64,000 nt of DNA from Dillenia suffruticosa. Its lineage: Eukaryota > Streptophyta > Magnoliopsida > Dilleniales > Dilleniaceae. A program made the position numbers and the translations under genes. The notes beneath the pieces are model-generated. The model saw only the letters and a list, made by a program, of their open reading frames with translations, was not told the origin of the DNA and ran no database searches. This document shows, piece after piece, positions 44,392 to 54,506 of this stretch; positions within the stretch are counted from its first letter, which is position 1, and the number at the start of each line of letters is the position of its first letter. The stretch spans positions 19,048,501-19,112,500 of the forward strand of contig JAVTVX010000034.1 in NCBI GenBank assembly GCA_033439265.1, read 5' to 3'.

Positions 44392-45562
44392 CAAGTTAGA
44401 TTTATTTTAAAATAAATTTTCGGAATTAATTTGGGTATTAAAAATGAGCTTGTACAATTTGGGGTTCGGATCATAGATGCATTTCCTGAATCTGAAAATA
44501 CCATGAAGTTACCAATATCACGTAGGTCACAAATATGATTTTTTCGTAATTTTCTGAGCACGATTAGGTTATGAAAATTCTGGTCAAACTTTCAGGCTAT
44601 GAATAGTGAACACAACAAAGAAACCCCAGATTTGTCAAGATTTAGGAGGAATCTTCACAAAAGAATTGTAAATTTAAGTTCCTGGCATCTAAATCTATAT
44701 TTTAGTATGCATATTGCATGTTGCCGTTGCCGGAAACTGGGTTTTTCCGACGAGGCCACAGAGGGCCAAAACTTGGATATATATTTCATCGTGTTCAAGG
44801 CGCAAATAACCCAAAAATTAAGTCTCTGATATTTTTGGGATCTCCAAAATAATTTTCTAGCAAGAATCGCGGTGAAAAACAGGCCGGAAATGTATTTTCC
44901 AGAAATCGGGTCGGAAAACCTGGTTGCAAACCCATCGAGCGAAAAAGAAACGACCCAACCCGCGGGCGTGTGAAAGACACGCGCGCTGAGGCGTGTGTAC
45001 CTGGCTCGTGACACTCACGCGCGCGAGAAAGCGTGAGGCAGAGGGGGCAGGTCGGACCAGGTCCGACCGACCCCGGTCTGATCGGGTCCGAACTGACCCG
45101 GTCTGACCGGTCGTGGGCGTGTGAGCGCGTGACATACGCCCCTGAGTGTGGGCTCGTGTGGTGCACTCTCCCCAGCGCGTGTAGGTGCGTGCCCACGCGC
45201 CAGAACCCTCTTCAGAGCGTGGAGGCGCGTGGAGGCTCGTGGGGACTCGCCACCGGCGCGTGAAGGCACGTGGAGGAGTGTAGACCCATCCGGTGGTACG
45301 TAGGTTCACCTAAAATTGGATTTGTTCAATTTATAAAGGGTTTCATGGTAAAAGTGACTAAATGTTGGTTTTTATGTATCGAATTCTAGTTCAAACGGTG
45401 AAATGCAATCCTGAATTGTGGTATATGGTGTCTGTTGACTCGTATGCTCGTTTTGGGGTCTGTATTCGAGTCGTTTTGGTTTTTATGATTTGTAGGGTAT
45501 ATAAAATTATGAATCAAAGTATCATTTGTCATTAACGTCTCTATTTTCTGTGTAACAGAGAC
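44392..45562 (+). other. 5' leader of element D with GC-rich segment
   Basis: About 1.2 kb. Positions 44935-45300 are very GC-rich: GCGCGTG/GCGTGTG words and a GACC[C]GG-type block at 45045-45115, parallel to the leader of C. Long open frames on both strands here reflect GC content, not genes. Confidence 0.7.
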
Positions 45563-48500
45563 ATGGCTGCTACAAAGACAATAGTTCTGGATCTCGTTAA
45601 AGGGGAGAAAGTGAATGGTAACAACTATGAAATATGGCACCGAAAAATTCAGTTTGTCTTCGAGGAACAAGAACTCGGGGAGGTTCTTAGACACGAGATG
45701 GTGGACCCAGGGGAGGTTCCAACAGAACAAGGAAAACGGGGTCAAAAAGTGTATCGTGTTCGAAAGAAAAAGGATGGTCAAGCTAGGGTGATCCTTCTTA
45801 ACTGTATGCACGATGAGCTAATCCCGGTTTATGAGCAGTATTCCACTGCTGCTCTGAAAGAGCACTTTGGCTCCGCGTTAGCTCCTAAGTTGAGGATGCT
45901 AACGTATAAGTTTATTACATATAAGAAGAGTACTGATCATATTACGAAACAGCATTTGATACACATGTCGAGTATGATCGCTTCTCTCAAGAGTATGGGG
46001 GAGTCAATGTTTGACGAGTTTCAGGTACTGGGTGTGATCCAGTCTTTGCCTGACTCCTAGGATGTGGTTAAGACCTATCTCACACACACTGAGAGTATTC
46101 GTACTTTCAGGGATATGAGTAGGCATTGTGAGCTCGAGGAGGAGCGCCAGGAGGTTGTGAGGTCCACTTCTACTCATGTTAACATCGCGGAGTCGGGCAA
46201 GGACTCCCGAGGGATCAAGCGCAAGTGGCGCAAATATGAGAAGAAGCCCAAAGGCCAAAGCAAGAGGAAGCTATCTGCCAAAATCGACGACAAAGGACAG
46301 AAATGCAAGAAGAAGGAGCTCGACAAGAGCAAGGTCCAATGCTATGTATGTGGCAAGCATGGGCATTTCGCACGCGAGTGTGGCGAGCGAAAGGTAAGTC
46401 CTTTTTTCTTACATGGTTTGAGTTATGTGTCATCTAGTGTGATACTCACTAAGTCTTCTCCTTTGTGGATTGTAGACTCAGGAGCCATAGACCATGTAGC
46501 TCGTGACAGGAGCGCATTTGTAGAATTCCGCCGTTTGAGTCCCCATGCAAGAAGGCTATATGTGGGGAACGAAGCATTTGTTGAAGTAAGAGGGATTGGC
46601 ACATGCAAGCTGATACTTTGTAATGACCAACCCCTGTATCTACATGACATATTGTATGCTCCTGAGATTCGACGGAATCTCATTTTAGTTCGATGTTTAG
46701 ACCAGTTGGGATATTCTGTTTTGTTGGGAAACTCTAAAGTGTTCATTTACGATGATAACAGTCTTTTGATTTATTCTGGTTTAGTCCGTGAGGGACTTTA
46801 TGTACTTGATTTTATTCCATTTTGTGAAAATATTCCTTCATCTCCTATTGTCTTTGCATCTGATAGTGTTGTGGATGATATGTTTGTATGGCATAGTAGA
46901 TTTGGCCACATAGGACAAAAGAGGATGACTCGATTAGCTATGAGTGGCTTGTTGGGCCCGCTAACCAAGGTCTAGTTGCCTGTGTGTGAGTTTTGCCTTG
47001 CGGGCAGAGCTACTAGAAAACCATTTGAGAAAACAATGAGAGTTGAGACTCCATTACAATTGGTCCATTCCGATATTTGCGGACCAATGAACGTGAGAGC
47101 CAGAAACGGTGTTGTACACTTTATTACGTTCATTGATGATTACACGCGTTTCGGTTACGTCTACCTGATTTCGCATAAATCTGAGGCATTAGAGTGCTTT
47201 ACGAGATTTATAAGCGAGGTTGAGAATCAGCTAGACTTGAGGGTGAAAACCCTTAGAATCGATCGAGGGCGCGAGTATTTGTCAGAACAATTTAAAGAGC
47301 TCTGTTTCGATAGAGGTATTACGAGACAGCTGACTATTCTTGTCACTCCTCAACAGAACAGAGTAGCTGAGAGAAGGAATATGACTCTTTTAGAGATGGT
47401 GAGATCGATGATGGTGCAAGCCAATTTACCCATTTCCCATTGGGAGGATGCGTTATTTATTGCAGCCTACGTCCTTAACCGTGTCCCAACAAAGTTCGTA
47501 GTCAGCACCCCGTACGAGCTTCGAACAGGGAGACAGCCTGACCTTAGCCATTTGAGACCATGGGGTTGTGCCGCGTATGTTTATGATTTTTCGCACAAAT
47601 ATGACAAGTTAGGCCCACGAGAAAAGAAGTGTATTTTTTTTAGATACTCTGAACACTCCAAGGGACATGTGTTCCTAGGAAAACATACGGATGGTACAGT
47701 GACTGAGATAAAGTCTCGTGATGCCACGTTTCTCAAAAATGATTTTCCTAAGAGAGGTAAAATCGATCGAGAAATCGCTTTCTATGAGATGGATGAACCT
47801 AACGGCTCAGCCGAACCCAGCGACGGGACTAAAGAACCTGATGTGAATCTTGGTCCTAGTGGGAGTGTTCCATCTGAAGGTGCAATGGCTCCTCCTCCTC
47901 ATAGGAGTAGTCGGGGACACGTACTACGTCGTCACTTCCCTATTGAGGATGAGATCCTAATTGTTACTCCCAAAGATGATAAGGAGCCAAGCACATTTTA
48001 TGAAGCTCTTGAAGGTCCTGCCAAGGACCAATGGTTAGAGGCCATGAAGGAAGAATTGGAATCAATGAGAGTCAACGGGGTCTGGGATCTAGTTGACCTA
48101 CCTGAGAAAAGAAAGGCCATTGGAAACAAAAGGGTTCCCAAAATCAAGAGGAAGGCCGATGGATCGATTGAGAGGTATAAGGCCCGTCTTGTAGCCAAGG
48201 GTTACACACAGACAAAAGACATTGACTATGAGGAGACTTTCTCCCCAGTAGTCAAGTTTATATCGATCCATTTGCTTTTGGCGATTGTCGCAAGTATGGA
48301 TCTGGAGTTACACCAGATGGACGTTAAGACCGCTTTTCTTAACGGGAATTTGGATGAAGAGGTTTACATGGAACAACCTTCGGGATTTGTTCTAGTAGGT
48401 TAAGAGGACAAGATCTGTCGACTTCGGAAGTCGATATATGGCCTAAAATAGTCATTCAGGCGGTGGTATCTAAGATTTCACGAGACTGTGATATCTTATG

Positions 48501-49566
48501 GTTTTAGAATGGTCGAGGAGGATCATTATGTCTATCTGATATGGGGTGATAATTCATTTGTGATCCTGTCATTGTATGTTGATGACATAATGTTGGTCGG
48601 GAACAACATTAAGTATATAAAGACTATCAAAACATGGTCGTTATCCAACTTTGACATGAAAGACATGGGTGAAACTGAGTTCATCCTTGGAGTTGAGATC
48701 CAAAGGGATCGTCCCAGAAAAATGTTGGCTCTTTCACAAGAGACATACATTAAAAAAATTCTCGAACGTTTTGGGATGAATGATTGTAATCCTATAGATA
48801 CTTCGATTGCCAAAGATGAAGGCTTCCTGAAAATGTGTCTTAAAACTCAGGATGAAGTGAGGGAAATTAGTAAAGTATCTTACTCCAGGGCGGTGGGAAG
48901 CCTAATGTATGCAATGCTGCATAAAAGACCGGACATAAGTTATGCAGTCGGTCTGGTGAGTAGGTATCAGACGAATCCTGTAAGAGGTTACTGGAGAGTA
49001 GTGAGAGGTCACTGGAGAGCAGTGAAAATGATTCTCTGATATCTTAAGAGAACTGCAAACCTCTCTCTGTGTTACGGAGGAGGTGATTTGCGCCTTGTGG
49101 GTTATTCGGACGCCGATTGGGAGGCGATTTGGATAAGTGCAAATCGACATCAGGTTTTGCTTTTTTGCTCAATGGTGGTGTCATTTCATGGAGCAGTAAA
49201 AAGCAAACATGCGTTGCTTTATCAACCATGGAGGCTGAGTTCGTGGTTTGTTCTGTTGCAGTTCAGGAGAGTGTTTGGCTCCAAAGACTATTAGATGACT
49301 TAGGGATTATAGCGGATAGTGGGAGGCTCGTAATGATTTATTGTGATAATCAGACCGCTATCATTTATATTCGAGACCCTAAGTTCCATTGTTGGACCAA
49401 ACATATAGACACCAGATATCATTTTGTAAGAGACATTATTGAGAAGGATGAAATGACCATCAAGTACACTTCGACACATAGTATGGTAGCTGATCCTTTC
49501 ACCAAACCTATTACTAGAGACTCCTTCTTAGCACATAGAGAGTCATTGGATTTGAGGATTTATTGA
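45563..49566 (+). pseudogene. gag-pol pseudogene of Copia element D
   Basis: Collinear with the polyprotein of C. It starts MAATKTIVLDLVKGEK and includes the knuckle CYVCGKHGHFAREC (about 46340), protease WIVDSGAIDHVARD (about 46470; the conserved Thr is Ile), and integrase HSDICGP, RIDRGRE and QQNRVAERRN (Gly to Arg next to the catalytic block). RT with YVDDI near 48580 and RNase H ending RESLDLRIY at 49563 follow. In-frame stops: TAG 46058-46060, TAG 46973-46975, TAA near 48401-48403, TAG 48449-48451, TGA 49037-49039. A one-base loss near 49120 (WGGDL region) shifts the frame, and a short in-frame duplication lies near 48985-49020. Not functional. Confidence 0.94.
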
Positions 49567-50733
49567 CATTGCTCAGTTTGTACTGACGACATTGATACTT
49601 TATTAATTTTTATATATATATATGATGTATTATTCAGTCACATAAGTATTATATTTTAATCAATGCGTTCACTTTTATTATCATATATATATATATATAT
49701 ATATACTGTGACGTTATTATAGATGTCAGGTAGGTGAGGTCGACTCTCACACACGAGTGACCACCTCCAGCTCTGAGCGAGCAGAGATACGACAGTTTCT
49801 AGCTGTAAGAGGCTTTGAGAGTAGCCCTGATAGAACATAAGTCGCTCTGATATGTGTTTAGGATGAGGTCATATGTGATATGATCGATATGGACGTACCC
49901 ACATCCATGTTACCTGCTAGAAGCTAGGTTTGAGATCTCATAAAGTACTTGCAATCTGTGAGATTGCCTCTGAAGTACTCTCTTTGAAATCTCTGGGTAA
50001 AGTTTTATGCGTAGACTGAGTCCCATATCTGCACAGTGTTAGAAACATCTGACACACGCCCTTTGAGAGATGGGGAATAACACTGTGGCACGCATTTCAT
50101 ACCGCGTGTGATAAAGACGACTAGGGATAGTGAGAGCTATTTAGTTTAAGGCACTGATTACAAATTTGATCCCCTAGCCCCACTGTGTGAAACCCGAGAT
50201 CCACGGGGTGGGATCTCTTGTACCCTTATTACTTTCGGCTGACTCTTGAAGTCTTAATTCGGTGTTTGCTACCTTAGTCTGTTTACTGATAACGCGGAAT
50301 ATAAATTGAGGTCTGAGAGACAGGTCTAGGAAAGCAGTTACGTTAAAACTGATAGATTCAAGTTTGGGAAAAGGAAAACCAATTGATGTTATATCGTGAT
50401 ATAGTATTCACCGACCGGTCTCTTGTGTTCTTCCATGTTGGGATTAGAATACAATAGTAAATACATATTCGACTGAATTATGGGGAATTATTTTCGTTGA
50501 GCAAAGTAGCTCGATGGATGTAACCAGTCTTGGATCTGGGGTGCTGCGAGCTTATTATTGTACTAACGTTGACTCCTCGAACATTCTAACAGGTGTATCG
50601 AGAAGTCTTTATTTGCAAGTGTACTCGCCAATCGCACGACACCCAATCTAGTATGAAAATTCAGTAGGGTGAGGCGATCGCATGAGTTGTGATCTCGTGA
50701 TAGATGAAAATGACTTCGTGTGCAAGTAGGAGA
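49567..50733 (+). other. Long 3' untranslated region of element D
   Basis: About 1.17 kb, alignable with the same region of C. It includes (TA)n tracts at about 49611-49622 and 49683-49704 and ends in the polypurine tract at 50722-50733. No sense-strand gene. Confidence 0.7.
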
Positions 50734-51169
50734 TAAAGGAATTAATGCCCATGTGGGGCATCTTTCCATGTTTGGAAAATAAAAATTTTCCCACTTTCCA
50801 AAATTCACAAATAATAACTGATGGATTTGAATTACCTACCATGTGTGGTGACGAAAGTATATGGAAATTAGGGCAAACCCTAGGCAACACCACCATTTTG
50901 TACAAAAATTGTGAAGAGGTACAATTGAGAGAGGGAGAAAATTCTGTGAAGAGAATTTGTATCACCGAATTTTGATTGCGGTGTTGTGGCGCTGCGGTGA
51001 TAGCTCGAGTTTCGTGGTTATCATCCCGATGGCGAGATCGTTTGATCGAGATTCGTGGTTCCCTGAATATTTTGCGATCTACTCTTGAGATATGTCCAAA
51101 AACCCTAATATTTTATAATTCCGAAAATTTCGCACGCTTCCGCATGTGTATGTGCATATAAAACTAACA
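50734..51169 (+). repeat. 3' LTR of Copia element D
   Basis: Starts TAAAGGAATTAATGCCC and ends AAAACTAACA; same length as the 5' LTR. Confidence 0.93.
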
Positions 51170-51174
51170 AGAAC

Positions 51175-51836
51175 AAACCAATATTAATATTCAAATCTCA
51201 AAGCTGGAAATGACATAAAAAACCTGTGGTGTGGAAGCATCATACTCAACCAGCCAAACACAAACATAAGCGTGATCACGAAATTACCATGCCTAGACTA
51301 TGATGGTCCACCAACCCACTTGGCTCTCTAAACCAATAAGCAAATAAACAAGTTGCGGTATAACTATGGTAACGCTGGACGAATGAATGGTCGATCTATT
51401 AAGATATGATATTAGGTCCGTTAATCAAGATCTCGATTTTAAGTTTTAAAAATGTAAAAAATTATGTTAATAGGATTACACCTGAAATGAGCCACCGTAA
51501 GTCATGAATCGTATTAATTAGAATATGACTTTAAATACTGATAATATATAAAATAAATATGGTAACCCTGAGACCATCACATGTGAGGTAGACATGAAGA
51601 AGTGAGCCAACAATGCACAATCTCTCCATATAGACATGCTTTACTTGTCTATAACTTGATCGTTGAAGGATTAATGCTGGCATACTCTAATCTTGTTTTA
51701 TCGAAGATCCGACCCGGTATCTCATTTCGGCTTTCATTATATGCATTCTATTTTACTTTTCTGAATAATTTTTTTCCATTCTATAACTTCAATATATTTT
51801 AGAATCTTCAATTACTTGGTTAGAGTAGAAAGTAGA
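51175..51836. other. Intergenic DNA between Copia D and the second small CACTA-like element
   Basis: Unique-looking sequence without a supported gene. Possibly the second half of a repeat split by D, see 43581-43937. Confidence 0.35.
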
Positions 51837-52169
51837 ATCCATTACTAGAAAACACGGCTTCTGCGACGAAAAAATATCTATCGGTAATAACGACGGATTT
51901 ATGACGGATTAACGTCAGATTTTTTATCGAGAGATTAGCGACAGAAATATTTCCGTCGCTAAAACCTTAAAAAAATTTTAAAAAATTATAAAATTATCAG
52001 TGGCGAATTACCGATAGAATATTTAGCGACGGAATATTTAACGACGGAATATTTTGTCGCTAATTTCCGTCGGTAAATTGGTGAAGGAAAAAAAAAAAAA
52101 AAAAGATATGTACAGCCTTTAGCGACGGATTACCGACGGAAAATTAGCGATAGATTATCGACGGATTAA

Positions 52170-52690
52170 CGACGGATTTTTTTATTTTTAATTTTTAATT
52201 TTTAATTTAATTTTTAATTTTTTAATTTTTAATTTTATTTAATAATTCTTATTGATTTTTTTTTATTTTGCGAAGAAAAATATTATTTTATTTTTACAAA
52301 TTTTTTATTATTTTATTTAAGTAACAATAAAATTATTTTATTATTTTATAATAAATTATTTTTAATTTTTTAATTTTTAATTTTATTTAATAATTCTTAT
52401 TATTTTTATTTTATTTTACAAAGAATAATATTTTTTTATTTTTAATTTTTAATTTTTAATTTAATTTTTAATTTTTTAATTTTTAATTTTATTTAATAAT
52501 TCTTATTGATTTTTTTTTATTTTGCGAAGAAAAATATTATTTTATTTTTACAAATTTTTTATTATTTTATTTAAGTAACAATAAAATTATTTTATTATTT
52601 TATAATAAATTATTTTTAATTTTTTAATTTTTAATTTTATTTAATAATTCTTATTATTTTTATTTTATTTTACAAAGAATAATATTTTTT
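52170..52690. repeat. Near-perfect 254-bp tandem duplication inside the CACTA-like element
   Basis: The distinctive TTTTGCGAAGAAAAATATT occurs at about 52267 and 52521, period 254. The flanking AT-rich sequence matches almost base for base, and a third diverged partial copy follows to about 52920. Recent local duplication. Confidence 0.85.
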
Positions 52691-52968
52691 TATTTTTTAA
52701 AATTATTTTATTATTTTATAATAAATTATTTTTAATTTTAAAATTTTTAATTTTATTTAATAATTCTTATTATTTTTATTTTATTTTGCAAAGAATAATT
52801 TTATTTTATTTTTTAAAATTTTTTATTATTTTATTTTAAGTAATAATAAAATTATTTTACTATTTTATAATAAATTATAATTTTATATTATTTTAATATT
52901 CTTAAGAAATAAGAAGTATAGATAATAAGTAAAAATAAAAAAAGACGTACAAGTAAATAGCTTTTTCG

Positions 52969-53019
52969 GTTTAGTGGCAATAGTACTCTCACGCTATCTT
53001 GTGCGCACAGGTTCGATTC
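52969..53019 (+). other. tRNA-like Pol III promoter module inside the CACTA-like element
   Basis: A-box GGTTTAGTGGCAA (52969-52981) and B-box AGGTTCGATTC (53009-53019) with spacing as in tRNA genes. The ends do not pair as an acceptor stem, so not a working tRNA gene. Position next to the subterminal repeats parallels the module in 32309-34634. Confidence 0.6.
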
Positions 53020-53479
53020 TTACCTCCAGCAAATGTAGGGGGTGGGTGATTGTGGGATCCGTCGTTGTTTTATCTTTTGTTTTTTTTTTTGTTTCAGCGA
53101 CAAATTTTTTTTCATCGCTAATATCAGTAACGGATTTAATCCGTCGCTGATCCGATATTGATATTTGCGACAGAAAAAAAATCAATCGCTGAAAATTAGC
53201 GGGGTCACGGATTTAATGACGAAAAAGAGACTTTCAGCGATGGATTTTTCCATCGTTAAAAGTTCATTTTCTAGCAGTGATCTATGACTTATTTAGAAAC
53301 TTCAATGGATTTGATACAAATTATGTTCAGCCTTTCAATTGATTAGAGTAGAATCTATGCCTTATTTGTACATGACTTTTGAGATTGGAAAATGGACCCC
53401 GCTTATTCTGATAATACAACGAAGTGATTTTATGTTCTTGGAAACACTCTTTATATAAAATAAAGTATAACTCTGAACT

Positions 53480-53640
53480 CTCGAATCTAAAATCATCGAG
53501 AAAGAAATATTTTTTTAATCAATCAGTGTTTGAAATTATATTTCGATTAATTCGATTTAAAAATTATCAAATTCAATTTAGAAAAAGATCTACCAATATA
53601 ATTTTTTTTATTCTCAAATTTTAATCTCAAAAACAGATTA
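53480..53640. repeat. Degenerate SINE-like dispersed repeat
   Basis: Shares blocks TTCGATTAATTCGA and TATAATTTTTTTTATTCTC in the same order with 28890-29070 and 57440-57600. Old, limits uncertain. Confidence 0.35.
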
Positions 53641-54007
53641 CAAAATTTTATCTAATTTAAACCAAATACTTTAGCAATCATCTATGGGGAGAGAGCATAT
53701 TCATTTCATTAAACTATTGCATAAGTTCCCACCAAATTCAAGTATTTTATTAATCAGCTATCGCGACTTCGCCAAATTTGGCTTATCAATCTCAAAGACC
53801 TTTTCTAAACTGGGACTCTGAATGATCCCTCGTCACGCCAGTCCACTAAGCCAACCGGGTGCTCAGAATAGGATCAAGACAATGAAGGGTGTGGATGAAG
53901 CAGAAACATGAACCTCAGTAGATCGTGCACACACCCAATAAAAGCACACCGATAACCAAGGCACAAGTAGCACAACTTGAATTTGACAACTGTCACTGTC
54001 TATTCTC

Positions 54008-54022
54008 TCACTATAAAAACAC
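54008..54022 (+). promoter_or_regulatory. TATA box of the OSR gene
   Basis: TCACTATAAAAACACC with TATAAAA at 54012-54018, about 280 bp before the main ATG. A transcription start about 30 bp downstream would give a leader of roughly 250 nt. The flanking plant-type pyrimidine/CA-rich leader supports this as a core promoter. Confidence 0.6.
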
Positions 54023-54144
54023 CTCTCGTCCTCGAAACCAAGAGGTAATAAAGACAAAAAACACAAACCATTAACACATTCATCGCACTGTCAAAAGCTC
54101 ATTCATTCATTTCAACATTCAGAAGCATTATCATCCAACCCATA

Positions 54145-54189
54145 ATGGTAAAAAGAGAGAGAGACTTTCACCATCAACCCAAAAATTGA
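54145..54189 (+). promoter_or_regulatory. Upstream ORF 1 in the OSR leader (14 codons)
   Basis: ATG at 54145 opens a 14-codon frame (MVKRERDFHHQPKN) closed by TGA at 54187-54189, before the main start. If transcribed it could lower translation of the OSR frame. Inference from sequence only. Confidence 0.5.
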
Positions 54190-54244
54190 ACTCCAAGGAA
54201 GAGAGAGAGACTTTCATCGTCAACCCAAAATTTGAACTCCAAGG
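54153..54244 (+). repeat. 46-bp tandem duplication in the OSR 5' leader
   Basis: Two copies of an AGAGAGACTTTCA[C/T]C ... AACTCCAAGGA unit (about 54153-54198 and 54199-54244) differing at a few bases. Copy 1 contains part of upstream ORF 1. Confidence 0.8.
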
Positions 54245-54281
54245 AGAAGGCAAAACAGAAAGAGAGAGAAAGAGAAGGTGA

Positions 54282-54290
54282 ATGATTTAG
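54282..54290 (+). promoter_or_regulatory. Minimal upstream ORF (ATG-ATT-TAG) abutting the OSR start
   Basis: ATG 54282, one codon, then TAG 54288-54290, immediately followed by the main ATG at 54291 in the same frame. It fixes the main start (in-frame stop directly before it) and could act as a start-stop element. Confidence 0.55.
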
Positions 54291-54506
54291 ATGGTAAAGT
54301 GTGGAAGCTGCGTGGGGTGTGTCGCTACTCTAGTGGCGGTTGCGGCGTCGTTACTGCTACTTCCTTTGATTCTTCCGCCACTGCCTCCACCGCCCATGAT
54401 GCTCCTCTTCTTCCCCGTTGGTATCATGGCCGTACTCATGCTCTTGGCTTTCTTGCCCTCTGATCCTCACCCTCATCCTCAAAACCTCCTCGTTTACGCT
54501 CTCTAG
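54291..54506 (+). CDS. OSR: ORGAN SIZE RELATED (OSR/ARGOS-family) small membrane protein
   Basis: 71 codons starting MVKCGSCVGC. Two hydrophobic segments (about residues 9-27 and 37-56) flank the motif LILPPLPPPP (about 26-35), the signature of the OSR domain of ARGOS, ARL, OSR1 and OSR2. These plant proteins sit in the endoplasmic reticulum or plasma membrane, promote organ growth through cell proliferation or expansion, and dampen ethylene signalling. The second segment ends LAFLPSD, as in the family, followed by a short Pro/His tail. The length is on the short side of the family (about 70-135 residues); the variable N-terminal extension is missing. A TATA box, CT-rich 3' side and two upstream ORFs frame a plausible single-exon gene. 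The overlapping frame 54278-54463 shows no such motif and is a shadow. Confidence 0.87.
   Translation: MVKCGSCVGCVATLVAVAASLLLLPLILPPLPPPPMMLLFFPVGIMAVLMLLAFLPSDPHPHPQNLLVYAL

Larger units (their letters stand above)
43943..51169 (+). mobile_element. Ty1/Copia retrotransposon D, old degraded relative of C (7.23 kb)
   Basis: LTRs at 43943-44378 and 50734-51169 (both 436 bp), TSD AGAAC at 43938-43942 and 51170-51174. I count about 31 differences between the LTRs (about 93% identity), mostly transitions, so D is several times older than C. Primer site TGGTATCAGAGC at 44380-44391. Polypurine tract GCAAGTAGGAGA at 50722-50733. gag-pol carries five nonsense codons and one frameshift. Head-to-head with C at 1.2 kb distance. 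Confidence 0.95.
51840..53279. mobile_element. Non-autonomous CACTA-like element of 1.44 kb
   Basis: Ends CATTACTAGAAAA (left) and, inverted, CACTGCTAGAAAA (right), each one change from CACTACTAGAAAA. TSD ATC at 51837-51839 and 53280-53282. Subterminal repeats of ACGACGGATT / TTAGCGACGGAAT type occur in both orientations (51865-52180, 53095-53260). The middle is an AT-rich array and a tRNA-like module (52969-53019) precedes the right subterminal region. No transposase. Confidence 0.8.

Noticed and set aside
44795..45309. Three overlapping minus-strand frames (84-150 codons) in the leader of Copia D
   Set aside because: Same reason: high GC content, no domain, antisense to the retrotransposon leader.
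52969..53019. Genuine tRNA gene
   Set aside because: Same: boxes without a cloverleaf; better explained as a SINE-like or element-borne module.
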